DNA of 64,000 nt from Phyllostachys edulis (taxonomy: Eukaryota; Streptophyta; Magnoliopsida; Poales; Poaceae). The DNA lies in the NCBI GenBank assembly GCA_036346405.1, contig CM070566.1:13201533-13265532 (forward strand). Direction: 5' to 3'. Below are positions 35,206-47,012 of this stretch, in pieces. The notes under the pieces were generated by a model that saw only the letters and a list, made by a program, of their open reading frames with translations, searched no databases and had not been told where the DNA came from. Each line of letters starts with the position of its first letter. Positions within the stretch are counted from its first letter, which is position 1. The position numbers and the translations under genes are program-made.

Positions 35206-35640
35206 CACTACTACAGAAAAGGCCTTTACAGACGGTTCAAAAACGCCATCACAGACGGTTCCGTGAGCCGTCTGAGTTTATGGGTCGATAATGCTAATGG
35301 TCATCACAGAGCGGTTTTGAACCGCTCGTAATACATACTATCACAGGCGGTGCAGCAGATGCAACCGTGCGTGATGATCATCACTACGCACGGCTCAGAG
35401 ATAAAACCGTGCGTGATATTCGACTACCATGCACGGTCCGTAGATAAAACCGAAATCGTGATATTCGACTACCATGCACGGTCCGTAGATGAAACCGTGC
35501 GTGATGATCGACTACCACAGACGATGCGTATATGAAACCGCTGCGTGATAGTCCACTATCGCGAGCGGTTTCATATCGCACCGCTCTGGTAGTCGACTAT
35601 CACGACGGTTTCATCTACTGCACCGTCTGTGGTAGTCTTT
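35206..35640. repeat. CACTA left terminus and subterminal repeat block
   Basis: Terminal CACTACTACAG plus about ten units of ACGGTT/AACCGT or GCGGTT/AACCGC in both orientations. It is nearly the reverse complement of 60,500-60,608 ('gtgagccgtctgagtttatgggtc'). Confidence 0.88.
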
Positions 35641-36007
35641 GCATTGCTAAATCTATTTACATTTATTGGCTAGCCTCGGAAATGCTAGCCATGCCCTCTG
35701 AAACAAGCACATCCAATTCTCATTCATTTGAAGCACATCAAAATTGCATTCATTTGAAACAAGCACACATCCAATTCACAAATCAATTAACTAAATTTAA
35801 CCATTAATGTACATTAATTTACACACATGTACCATTATGTTCAATCTATCTCAATCAAGTTCAATACGCTACACTTGTGGAAACTCCCATTTGGATTTAT
35901 GACTGTCTATTAGGGAATGGCGCAAGGTGTGATCGAATTTTTATGAGCTCGCTCTGTTCCAACGCAGCTTTAACGATGTTCGCAACTCCGTCGATATGAA
36001 GGTTAAA
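35641..36007 (-). other. CACTA 3' untranslated segment
   Basis: AT-rich. It contains the palindrome TGGCTAGCC...GGCTAGCCA-like at 35,667-35,691 followed by 'atgccctctgaaacaagc'; the same pair recurs at 39,871-39,914. Confidence 0.6.
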
Positions 36008-38940
36008 TTAGGGCTTATATAAATTGGTAAGTATATATGAAATAATTGTTGAAAGATTGACAAACACGAGGATCATTGGTGATCGCGAACCGATGAGTAG
36101 TTGCATGTTGTGGCAAACATAGTATCCACAGACGTTGCCGGCGTATTTCTTTGGTGGCACCGCAAAAATAGAATTGGTTAGTTCGAGAGGCATTGCTACG
36201 AAGTGTTATATAGGATTAATGTGTACTAGCTAGCAAGTACAGGGAATGTTTGATCATGTTGCGGCGTCCTTCCTTGATATTCCATCCTTTAGCATGTAAC
36301 ACGTCGAACACCCCTCGTGACTCCAAGAAGTTAGCCTTAGCCATTGCAAAGGAAGGAAAGACTACAATATAGTTTCTATGGAGGAAATGTGTTTACCTGA
36401 TGATTAAACTCCGGATAGCTGTGAAGTTGTGAGTGGCCCTGTGTAGGGAATCTAGGTATATTACGTATTTCCGTTTTGGTATAATTACAATTAGAATCCA
36501 ATGGAACCTACGGGTATGTCGGCATGGTCATTAAACCTAAGTTCGTGTTGCTTATAAAGTACAAATCAACAAGTATAGCCAGTAGTGCAACACTACTTAC
36601 TTCTGGTTGTAGGGCAAAAGTATGAATTCCTTGTTGCGGTGAGCCATGAAAAAAATCTATAACGTAATTCTCGACGAATGTTGCATTCGCCGTGATGCTT
36701 TGCTCGGAGACAACGTGTGGGTCGAGAAACCTACCGGTGATTTCCTTCTTTCGGCTTCACAGATCATGTATCTATTATACAAAAGCTAGGAGTTATATAT
36801 AACATTTATCGATATTACACGAACATTGACCGTGATTGTACACACTTACGATGTCCAAAGATCGTATGATTGAGGCGTCGAGCTCGTCGAGGTTGAAGAG
36901 CGAGAACAAGTCGTCGAAGGTCACCGTGAAGACGGCGTCTTAATACACGTGGTTAAAATGATGCTCCTTGAACTTGACGGTGACACCCGAGTATCGTTGA
37001 TCAACCGCTTGTTGGGTATTCCATGTACCATGCATGCAATTCCGTGCAATCCGGTCCTAGGGTAGGGCTGTCTAACTTCTCGAGCAACGGCTCGCTGGCT
37101 TGTATTTCCGCCAGCGGCAAGAAGGGATATTAGGAGAGGACTCGATCGTCTTCGATTTGCCCTTGCCCTTGCTGCCTCGCTTTGTATAGGTTGACTTCAC
37201 AAGAGTCGGTGAGCACGAGGTGTAGATGCATGTGATGCTGGCGGGCCCTTGCCATGTCGGTCAGTAGCCGGTGCGGTCCAGTCCGTGGACTTGATGTCGT
37301 TGCAGACATTCCGTGAAGTTGACACCGAGCGGTAGCTCGAGCGGATGTCCTCCTTGGGCCTTTGGATGAATGTTCCAACGGCTTGCCCTAGAGTCATGAC
37401 CTCATCGTTTGGGGAATTTTCAGCGGACGGCCTCAAAATTGGCACAAACACCGTCCACATTCACTTTTGCGAAACCCGGCGCTAGATTTGCACGTGCACC
37501 AAAGCTCCGATCTGGGATGGATACACCGCCCCAAGCGACATCTAGGGCAGCAGAGACATATCTCACTTGGAGCTTGCGCCGTAGCCACCCACGTATATAA
37601 CGATACAAAATTAGCTACTCCAACAGCCTATCAATGGATTGAGCATTCGGAGATAATAATTATTACGGATGTCATCGACGGAAAATCTGTCATCACCTAT
37701 TGTGGTAGGGTTAGGGTTGGACGCGCATGACTACTTGGATGTTTGGGGGTGGCTAGCGGTATAGTAGGGTAGGGGCTTCCAACCGACTTGGCATTTGCAA
37801 TCCCTTAATCCTTTCCTCAAAGGTCTCTATCTCGCTTTTGCTCGAGCATACGAATCCTTTCCTCAAAGGATTGATTGAATTTTTCAAAGTGAGCTCATCT
37901 CGAGGGATGCACGAAGATCCTCTCGTAGCTTTGCATCGTGCTCGGCTTTGGCTCTCTTCCTACTCGATGCGATCCGAGTCCGCTTGGAACCATTGTTCCC
38001 ATATAACAAAAACACCGGCGCCTCTCGTGCGACGGGATGCTCACTTTGTTTCCTAGGGCCGCAGAGAGTATATCTTCTCCCTATCCGCTGGAATGAGCCT
38101 TGGGAAGATTGTGCACTCAACGTTATCTGCAATATAGCCCGACATGTCATTTCACTTCCTATGAAGTTATGGAGTAATTACAAACTAGGTAGTTCGATAT
38201 CTTACCAGGCGTTGGGACACTTCCTGGTCTTCGGGGTTTGGAAAGTACACTTCCCGTGGGCGAATACATAACCTCGCAAATAACCCCGCTTCGGCAGCGC
38301 ACATTAGTGATCTCGAAATAGCAGGAGAGATTCAAAGCGCTTGTTCGTTGTTCTGATCCCTCCATATCGGGCTTTACCCGCATACCCGTGGTGCCGAGTG
38401 CGTGGGGGTGCTTGTTTTTGCCTGGAGGGCGTGTAGCGCCAGACTTTCACTCTTAAATTCATCTGTCGTCTTCTTCGCCACAAAATCGGCCCAGGACTCT
38501 TCCAAGAATAGATACTTGTGGAAGGGCGGCTTCAGATCCTTCTCCACGTAGTTCTTGACAAGCGTGCTCTTGAAGTTCTTCCACGCTTTGCACGCCTGTA
38601 GCAACGCGTGTCGTCGCACGGAGTCCAGGAGTTCTTCCGGGATCTCGAACGATGCGAGAATTTTCGCCAAAGACCGGTTTTCGATGGTCGGGCACCACCT
38701 TCCACGAATCATAGGTGATCTTGACCCGTTCCCGTGCAACTATTCCGACCATTCTCCGGAATGCGGACGCTGCTCGGCGAGGATTGATAGGGATCCGCAT
38801 CGATCGACCTCCGTGATGGTAAATCGGCCCGTGGGCCTTTTCGATATTCCTCTTCTTCTACCGCGGTTGGATATTGTTCCAGAGGATGGTGCATCATCAG
38901 ACACATGAGGCGGCGATGACTCAGAATGAGCGAAAGACAT
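36008..38940 (-). pseudogene. CACTA ORF2 relic: transposase-associated protein with Ulp1-type protease end
   Basis: Many grass CACTA elements encode a second protein with a Ptta/En/Spm-like part and a C-terminal Ulp1 (SUMO protease-like) domain. Here the start 'MSFAHSESSPP' is near 38,940. 'ALLQACKAWKNFKSTLV' and 'SWADFVAKKTTDEFKSESLA' (38,374-38,739) are the transposase-associated core. A following region (37,884-38,150) has 'GSKRTRIASSRKRAKAEHD'. The central 'VTLGQAVGTF'-like part lies at about 37,200-37,608. 'VTFDDLFSLFNLDELDASII' lies near 36,870-36,940. The protease Cys motif 'VCGYYVCHNMQ' is at about 36,100-36,135. The catalytic His/Asp motifs were not found with confidence. Frequent frame changes mark a pseudogene. 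Confidence 0.75.
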
Positions 38941-39003
38941 CTTCACAAGAAATAGAATTATCATTGCAATGTATTCCAGTAGTAGTACCAAAACAAATAC
39001 CAT

Positions 39004-39484
39004 ATGAATAACTGACTAGAACAAATACAAATTCCTAAAACATGTACAATTATCATGAAGGACCATGACAGATTATTGATAGAAATAGTTAGGGAAAGGG
39101 GCGTGGGGGTCAATCGGTAACTCGGCATTGGTTACCTTTGGGCGTCGACGAGACGGACGAGCAGGAGCAAGACGAGCTGGGAGCGGCGGCATCGGGGAGG
39201 CGCGCACGGCTCGGGGAGGAGGAGGCGGCGGGCTCGGGCAGGAGGTGCGGTGGGCTCGGGGAGGCGCGCCGGGTCAGAGGAGGAGGCTCGGCGGGCTCGG
39301 GGAGGTGCGGGAATTTGGAGGAGGAGGCGGCGTCGACGGGATCGGGGGAGGAGTAGCGCCAGGCTCGAGGAGGCGGCGTCGAGGACGGTGGCGACGGGCT
39401 CGGGGGAGGAGGGAGCGAGAGGAGTTGAGAAACTTAATCGTTTGAGAGTGGCGGGCGCGGCAAACCCTAGCTAGAGTCCGAATG
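39004..39484 (-). promoter_or_regulatory. GC-rich leader and presumed promoter of ORF2
   Basis: The minus strand reads, from the internal repeat block outward: CTATTTACA (weak TATA-like) at about 39,484-39,492, then CTAGCTAGGGTTTGCC, then a GC-rich leader (39,130-39,460), then the ORF2 start. The small element at 58,932 onward has the same order with a better TATA. The plus-strand open frames at 39,128-39,474 are low-complexity (GGC/GAG-rich) and not genes. Confidence 0.5.
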
Positions 39485-39840
39485 TAAATAGGGATGGACA
39501 TCACAGACGGTTCTAAATTAGAACCGCTCATGATATTACTATCGCTGAGCGGTTCTAACTTAGAACCGCTCGTGATATATGATATATCATGAGCGGTTTT
39601 AATAAACAACCGCTCGTGATATGTGATGAATCACTGAGCGGTTTTAATAAACAACCGCTCGTGATATGTGATATCCTGACGGTTCTAACTTAGAACCGCT
39701 CATGATATATGATATCACGAGCGGTGTTAATAAACAACCGCGTGATATATATGTAACATGCAGCGGTTTTGATAAACAACCGTCTGTGATATACATGTGA
39801 GACGATGCGTAGTTCAAACCGTCTGCGTGATATTATTTTG
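39485..39840. repeat. Internal block of CACTA subterminal repeats
   Basis: At least ten ACGGTT/GCGGTT...AACCGC units ('gagcggttttaataaacaaccgctcgtgatat') in alternating orientation, as at the termini, but 4 kb inside the element and with no CACTA terminus. It is followed at 39,865-39,914 by the same 'tttattggctagcctcgg' segment that follows the left terminal block. Confidence 0.9.
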
Positions 39841-40140
39841 TATTGGTTAATATCTAGATCGATCATTTATTGGCTAGCCTCGGAAATGCTAGCCATGCCC
39901 TCTGAAACAAGCGAAAAAGACAACAAGTACATGTATATACATCCAATTCACATTCATTTGAGAAACAATCACATCCATTTCACAAGTACAAATCAATAAA
40001 TTAACTCAAATGAACTAAAATTAACCATTCATCGAATGTATATACATATACACACATTGTTCAATTAATCTTTAAAATTAGCCCTTCATGATGATCGACG
40101 CGTATGTAGCTAGTTTAGTCATGTTCTTCTTCCTCGACCC

Positions 40141-43100
40141 TTATGCCGTTTCGAAAGAAGGCAACTCGTCAAATTGATTGTATTCTTCCTCGTCCACTAC
40201 ATTCTCAACTCCGACAATCCTCCTTTTTCCATGAAGAACTACGTGGCGCTTCTTATTTGCCGGTCGGTAACATAGAAGACTTGAACAACTTGGTTGCTTG
40301 ACGAATGGTTCGTCTTTGTATCCGACACGTTCGAGGTCCACGGTAGTGACGCCGCACTTATCGACCTTCACGTGGGAGATGGACCCAACGGCACGAAATA
40401 GGGGATCTTGAAAAGCACGAGTCGAGCTCCCATATCTCCTCTATTTGCCCATAGTAGGAGCTCCTCAGCCCATCGGTACTGAATGCATCTATGCGGACAC
40501 CGCTGTTCTGGTTAGTGCTTTTTATATCCTGAGCCTACGTATAGAATGTGTACCCATTTATGTCGTATCCTCGCCATGTTACAACTGTAAATGTTGGCCC
40601 TTTTGCCAACCATGTCAGCATATCACTTGACGAGCTCCTAGCAAGTCGCTCCTTCAACCATTGGTTGAACAAATGCATTGTGTTGTCTCGTGATCCAAAC
40701 ATCCGCGCGGCGGATTACATTGTCAAGCACGTCCTTGTCTTTGGTCGATATCTGAGGACACCGGTCATGTGTTGCAAGACCGTGAAATGGGCTTGAGCAT
40801 ACGCATCCATATTTGGAGTGATTGCTTTCCTTCCGATGGTCCCGATACCCTCGAGCCTCCCCTCATGGCGAGATCGAGGCACACCTATCGGTTCGACCTG
40901 AGCCATGTAATCGAGGCAGAACTCAATGACATCTTCGGTTGCATAACCTTCGACGATCTTGCCCTCGGCGAGATCGATTCCGTACATATGACTTGAGAAT
41001 TCCCATGAACCTCTCGAACGGGTACATGCTACGTAGAAACACGGGCCCGCACATCTTTATCTCCCTCACAATATGAACAATGAGATGGACCATGATATCG
41101 AAAAACAACGGAGGGAAATACATCTCAAGATCACATAGTGTCGTCACCACCTCGTCTGCGAGCATCTAGTCCTTCGAGATCGATGACCTTCGAGCAATTG
41201 TGTTAAAAAATAACGACCTCATGATTGTCTCTCGGACCTTGATCAAGAAAAATACTTTTAATTACAACAGGAGCATTTGTGTCATCAACACATGACAATC
41301 ATGAGACTTCATGCCAATTAACTTCAAATCTTTTATCGAAACAAGTTTCTTCATGTTGGCGAAGTAAGGACGGAACTTTCACGCCATGCAAGCACCGCAC
41401 GATTCGGTTCTCTCGGCCTTGGACAGAGTGTAACAAGCGGGGAAAATGCGTTCGTCCTTTATCGGTCCTTGTTGGTGCTAACTCGGTCGATGTCCATATC
41501 AACCAAGTCAAGCCGTGCGTTGACACCATCCTTTGTTTTGTCACGAATGTTCAAGAAGAGACCAATCAAGTCATGTCACATACATTCTTCTCTACATGCA
41601 TGGCGTCGATGCAAATGGCGAACTTCTAGGTGCTCCCAATAAGGTAAGTCCCAAAATATTGATCTCTTCTTCCACAAGTTCTTCTTACTTGTCCTCGATT
41701 TACATCCCTTTCCAAGCACAACATCTAAATCCTTAACCATATCATAGACCTCTTTTTCGCTTAAATGCCTTGGAGCCGAGGCTGTCCTCCTTCTCTCCAT
41801 CGAATTGTTTCTTCATCCTGCGGTATGGGTGAGCCCTCGAAGGAACCTATGATGACGCATGTACACGGTTTTTGCTTGAGTGATTCAGCCACACACTCTC
41901 GGTATCATCTAAGCGGTGAGTATGGGCTTTGGCCCCTTTTGTACTCGCCCGACAGATTAGCAAGGGCGGGATAATCATTTATGGTGCGAGAACAACAAGG
42001 AGCGTAAAGTGAAGTTCTCTCGTTTGTACGCATCCCATACTGCACCCTTCAATCCACAGTATTTTTAGATCTTCCATCAATGGTGCTAGGTACACATCAA
42101 TATCATTCCCGTGTTGCTTCGCCCTTGGATAAGTATCGACAACAAAATATACTTCCGCTTCATACACAACCAAGGAGGAAGGTTGTAGATCTGAGCGCCA
42201 CGGGCCAAGTGCTATGTGGGCTACTCATGTTACCGAAAGGATTCATTCCATCTGTACTCAATCCAAACCTTATATTCCTCGGTTCCTTTTGAAGTCCGCA
42301 AACCTCCTATCGATGTTTCTCCACCGGGCGGAATCGGCAGGTGTCTTAACTTTCCGTCATTCTTACGCTCCTCTGAGTGCCAATCTGCAGCTTTTGCATT
42401 CTTTGGGTTATAAAAACCGCTTCAAGCGGGAATTACAGGAAGATACCACGCCACCTTAGCGGAGGTCCTTTCTTCACCTCGATTCCTCGTCGTCATCGAT
42501 TGCTTCTTACGCTTGTATCGGGATCGTTGGACACGGACATACATGCATGTTTGTATACTCGTTACGGTAGAGGATCTGATCGTTCGGACATGCATGTATT
42601 CTTTCTACTTCCATTCCCAATGGACAAAGAACCTTTTGGCTTTGTAGGTGGTTTTGGGCAACTCATTTCCCTCCGGAAGCATGTCCGCTAAGAGACCTAT
42701 GACTCGCGTGAAACTCTTGTCGGACCAACCGTTGCTTGCCTTCAATTTCAGCGGTTTAAGCACGGATGACAACCTTGTGTATTCCGACTTGCGGCAGGAA
42801 CAAAGGTTTCTCTGAGTCCTCCATCACGCCCGAATTGAACATACTCCCTCTCATCACGGTTCCTACGCATCGCTAAGCATCTCGATCTAGATTGTCATCG
42901 TGCGACTTATCCGAATCGGAACCACAATCGATATCATTCGGCATATCGTTGACTTCTGTATAATATGCATATCATTGACTTCTGTATAATATGCTCTTCA
43001 CCGTGGTGGTCCAACATGTATAACCCTTTTGAAACCCTTGAATCAAGTGTGCTTCGATCTGCGCTCGGTTGTTAAACATCTTGATTCTCGCAATCAATGT

Positions 43101-43187
43101 ATGGACGATAGATATATTCCGCCCCTTATTCAACATATCCTCCTCGGCGGCTCTTGTAAGCAGACACGCCATTAATGTACTCTTCAC
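40141..43187 (-). pseudogene. CACTA TNP2 transposase relic
   Basis: TNP2 is the CACTA transposase that cuts at the element ends. In order on the minus strand: 'QGFQKGYTCWTT' (near 43,010-43,060), 'IDVYLAPLMEDLKILW' (about 42,060-42,110), 'LPYWEHLEVRH' (about 41,610-41,645), 'CLHGVKVPS' (about 41,375), then DUF4218 'EMYFPPLFFDIMVHLIVHIV' and 'GPVFLRSMYPFERFMGILK' (about 40,990-41,130), and DUF4216 'VDLERVGYKDEPFV' with 'VVLHGKRRIVGVENVVDEEE' (40,170-40,340). The order equals that of intact grass TNP2. Pieces fall in different frames with multiple stops, so this is a pseudogene. Plus-strand open frames here are shadows. Confidence 0.88.
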
Positions 43188-43880
43188 TCACACGGTTCTC
43201 GGTGTACATCCAACCGGTCCATCACACGGTTCGTATTGAAAACCACGAAAATAAATAAAAGGGTGATGACTTTCAAAGCGTATATTACGAGGCTTAATTA
43301 CGATTTTTTCATTTTTACATTTTTTGGATTTTATTAACTTACATGTGGGGCCCTACTTGTCGGTGACTCATTTTTATTTCATGATTTTATTTATAAAATC
43401 TATGGCGATCCCACATGTCATAGACTCGTTAGTTTATTAACTAAATGATTAAAAACAGTAGGATTAATTTGAAGCTCAAAGCGGGCTTAGGGGTGACATC
43501 GCATTGCTATATAGTCGTGGCTCTCGGCCTAAGGTCTCGCTGAGGCGAACCGACGGTGATGTCCCACATGGGCGCTGAAACTAGCGATTTGGCGTAAGCG
43601 CTGAAACTACTCAAATTAAAGGATGCTTATGCTTGATATCTCACCTCGATCACGAGGAAGGTGTCAATGAAAGTCGGGAAGGTCAAAGGCGCGGGTGGGT
43701 CGTCGTCGGTGAACAGAGGCGGCGGCGGCAAGCTCCTCGGCGACAATATACTGGTGAAATGGACCAGCCGGCTCGGTGAGGTGAGGCGATGTACTCAAAC
43801 CGACACGAGCGGCGATGGACCTATCGTAGCGCCCGAGATATGGAGATCAAGAAGACTATATCTGTTTTGGCGGGGAGGGA
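43188..43880 (-). other. CACTA TNP2 leader
   Basis: No coding domain beyond the TNP2 start was recognised. A GC-rich part lies at 43,660-43,830, and a minus-strand TATATATAGC at 43,881-43,890 separates it from the right terminal repeat block. Confidence 0.45.
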
Positions 43881-43890
43881 GCTATATATA
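43881..43890 (-). promoter_or_regulatory. Candidate TATA box for TNP2
   Basis: TATATATAGC on the minus strand, directly downstream of the terminal repeat block. Confidence 0.4.
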
Positions 43891-44230
43891 TCGTCTGTGA
43901 TGAGTTAATTATCACGGACGGTTTTAACAAAACCCGCCTCGTGATATTGGGCAATATCACGACGGTTCATGTTTGGAACCGCTCGTGAAGTATCACAGAC
44001 GGTTCTAAAAAAACCGTCTGTGATATTGGGTAATATCACAGACGGTTCATGTTTGGAACCATCTGTGAAGTATCACAGACGGTTCCAAACATGAACCGTC
44101 TATGATATGACATCTTCACTGAGCGGTTTTAGCGCGGAGAATAACACGAGCGGTGGGTAACAAAAACCGCTCGAGATTGTGTTTATCTGAGCGGTTTCGA
44201 TGAACCGTTTGTGATCAGGCGTCCAGTTTG
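43891..44230. repeat. CACTA right subterminal repeat block, truncated end
   Basis: Repeats such as 'tatcacagacggttc' and its complement form near-perfect palindromes at 43,960-44,110. The end matches the reverse complement of 57,630-57,670 up to 'actggacgcc' and then stops. Confidence 0.85.
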
Positions 44231-45835
44231 CTCACAGATAATAAAGCTAGCATGGTAAAAGCTAAGCTATACATAAAAAGCTATAAAAGAAGTCTAGCAA
44301 ACTGGCACAAGACATGGTAGGGTATAAAGTATGAAAGCATGTTATACAAGGATAATAATCAAAGCTCCATAAGGTTATATTACAATGCAAGTTGCTGAAT
44401 TTTAAAATGCATTATGGTACAATGAATGCAAAAAGAGTTAAAAGCCTACAAAGATCAAAAGGATCAAAAGAAAATATCACTTGAAGAAGGTATCAGAAAA
44501 GATCCAGAAAAGATCCAACTCCCCTTCAAACCAACTCATAGGGATAAATTATCCCTAACTCACTTCTCAAGGTGGCAAACCTTGTTGGGTCTAAAAGATT
44601 TGAGAGGGGATTTGCCAAAAGTGCCTTAGACTCCACAAAAACTAGCGCAAGGACATTAAACTCCACAAGATCTCTAAAGAAAGCAACTCGAAAAGCTAGG
44701 GAGCGAAACACCATCACTAAAAAGACCTACAGGCAACTCAAAAACCTGCTAAGGACCAGTGACTGGGAGACAAGCTCAACCTAGACTGTGAGAAGAGTGC
44801 ATCCTAGAAAACCAAGGGATAAGAAGAGTGGCTAGAAAAGACACGTGCTAGAACAGAGCCTGCTATCTACCCTGAACTCAATAAGCCCAACACCTAACAC
44901 AAAACAGATGCTATGCAAGGTAGACTAGGGATACCATACATAAATGAAAGGTATGGAAGCTCGAACCTGAGTCGCACTGTTTGGCAGTGAGATGTAGTCA
45001 TGATGGATGAAGATCCATTCCTTGAAGCTCCAGAAGGTAGTTGCGCTCACCCATCATCCTCATCTCAAATTCCTTTGTCTCCAAAAAGTGATAGCCATCA
45101 TTGAATGCACATATGAAGAAGAACCAACAGTTTGAAATCATGAATCACATGTTCTTCTTTTCAACTGAAAAGACTACACCAGAGAGACAGAAAAGTCTAT
45201 GCCTTGGTACTGGGTTAGTGAGACAATATCTAGGGAAACAGTACAAAGACACATGACTAGCAAGAATAGCAGCAAATGATCCAAAGCTCATGAAAGCATA
45301 TAATCAACAATTTAAGACAAGAGCATGGAGAGAGACAACTCAATTTCAGTACATGCTATCCAAGATATGACAAAGCTCAACCTATCCTTAGTCCACAATA
45401 AGTCATAGGAGCAAGCAAACATGCACACAGCATAACACACATCATATATTACAGTCAAAGGTAAAGCGTGCTAGTGAAAGCTATGGCAAGACCCATGTAT
45501 CCACAATACCATGAGAGCAAAAGATACGTTAAGGAACAAATCATGGAAATCAAGTAAGCATGTGAATACACAAGGCAAAGATCAACAAGAGCAAAATACA
45601 GAATATACAAAACAGCACAAGCTCATGAAGACTAAACCAAGCTTATACATCCGTGAAACTAGTGAATAACAATATAATACAAGGATATATAAACAAAATA
45701 CATGCAAAGGCATGATGAAGAATATCATAAGAGAACACATGCCGATAAGATACAAATGAGCACAAAGATAAGCACAACACGCCAGGACTGAATAATCGTG
45801 AAGATAAAGGCATGAAGGTGTAAGATAGCTCACAG
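44231..45835 (-). other. Copia internal region without recognisable coding domains
   Basis: Where integrase would be expected after protease, the DNA is A-rich on the plus strand and shows only short accidental frames. The open frame of the gag-protease ORF runs on to 45,582, but after the protease region its sequence is hydrophobic filler ('LYLHDYSVLACCAYLCAHLY'). Confidence 0.6.
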
Positions 45836-47009
45836 TGCCCTTGGCTGTCACAGTCCCGGTAGAAGCATCCCCAAATGTGATCAATTCATTGCCGGATGCA
45901 CGTGTGAGGGAGGAGAACCATCTAGAATCTCCAGTCATGTGTCGAGAACACCCAGAGTCAATCAAGCCATATGTCCTCCTTCCTCGCGCACGAGCAGGAC
46001 CTCTGAGGGCATAAGCAGGAAACATCTGTGCCTCGGTACTGGGGTTAGTGATAAGAGACTTTGGAATCCAGTACTGATTCACACGATGCTTGGGCAAAGC
46101 AGTAGAAACAGCAGTAAAATAGTTAGGAGCAAAATCATAAGAATGCACACGAGAACCACCTAGATCTCTCCGAATCGACCTACCAAAAGGTCGGTACTCC
46201 CCCTGTCTAGATGCTACCCGTGGTCTCTCCTCACGATATCCTAACCCAACACGCTGCCTAGAGCCACCAAAGGAGTCAAAGAAGTCATCTACAAACCTGG
46301 CCCCATGTCTAGCAGGAAAGACAGGCTGCCTGGCTCTAGAGATTACAGCAGGTGAAGGAACTCCCCTAATGGTTCTCAAAGCACTCATCCTCTCCTTCTT
46401 CTCAATCTTGGCTCTACGAAAACAGAACTCAACAATATGGCCATCCTTCTTGCAGAAGGTGCAATGGTACTTGACCTTTTGAGGGGTCTGACCTGATGAA
46501 GCAGAAGCACCTGTCTTGCTAGAAGGAGTTTGGGCAAAACCCGCAGATCTAAAGATAATCTTAGATGGCTCAGTGGGTTCTACCTCAAACAAGCCACTCT
46601 TAACAACTCTCGCAATCTTAGGTGGATGGTTCTTGGAATGCTCTAGGGAATCAAAACCTATGCCACTATTGTTCACACTCACCTTAGATTTGTCTAGAAT
46701 CATGTTGAGTTTCTTCTGCCCACCAGTAAATCTCTCAAGAGTCTTGTTAAAGTAGTCATTTTGTTTGGCTAGCTCATTACATAAGGCACACTTATTTGTC
46801 ATGCTAACCTTATCATACTTGTCCTTATAGTGAGCTACCTCAGCTTTCAAAGCCTCACAAGACACACAATAATCATCTCTAATCCTATCCAACTGCTCTT
46901 TGAACTTAACTCTAAAAGCTTCTTGTATTTTATCTACATTATGTCCAATTTCAATGCAAAGATCACAAGAACTAGAATCAATAACTTTCTTGGAAGCAGT
47001 CATGGACAT
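45836..47009 (-). pseudogene. Copia gag C-terminal part and protease
   Basis: Continues the upstream frame after one in-frame TAA at about 47,010-47,012 ('EKAKIE' stop 'SMSMTASKK'). It contains a coiled-coil-like stretch (to about 46,600), a CCHC knuckle 'YHCTFCKKDGHIVEFCFRRA' (about 46,390-46,475), basic/Arg-rich DNA, and the protease motif 'YGLIDSGCSRHMTGDSRWFS' (about 45,905-45,970), the D-S-G active site of copia proteases. Two zinc knuckles and a long coiled-coil gag are usual for SIRE-like elements. The frame ends at 45,582 with non-homologous residues. Confidence 0.82.
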
Positions 47010-47012
47010 GGA

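Larger units (their letters stand above)
35206..44230 (-). mobile_element. CACTA (En/Spm) element, 9 kb, with TNP2 and ORF2 relics
   Basis: The left end CACTACTACAGAAAAGGCC at 35,206 is preceded by TAT (possible 3-bp target duplication). Subterminal 'cacagacggtt/gagcggtt' repeats fill 35,220-35,640 and 43,890-44,215. The right end reads '...gatcaggcgtccagt' and stops near 44,228, about 25 bases short of the CACTA terminus compared with the related element at 57,618. Coding relics on the minus strand are TNP2 (right half) and a Ulp1-type ORF2 (left half). A third block of subterminal repeats sits in the middle (39,485-39,840). Both genes are too broken to be functional, and the lost right terminus should prevent mobilisation. 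Confidence 0.88.

Noticed and set aside
35220..35640. Regular short repeats that could resemble a CRISPR-like array
   Set aside because: Units occur in both orientations with variable spacing next to a CACTACTACAG terminus. They are CACTA subterminal repeats in plant DNA.
39128..39474. Gly/Arg-rich frame of 105 codons
   Set aside because: Low-complexity GGC/GAG repeat in the ORF2 leader, antisense to the ORF2 transcript.
45582..45835. Hydrophobic C-terminal extension of the copia gag-protease frame as a membrane or env-like segment
   Set aside because: It follows directly on the point where homology to protease ends and is read-through of non-coding DNA. No signal peptide or cleavage site pattern was seen.
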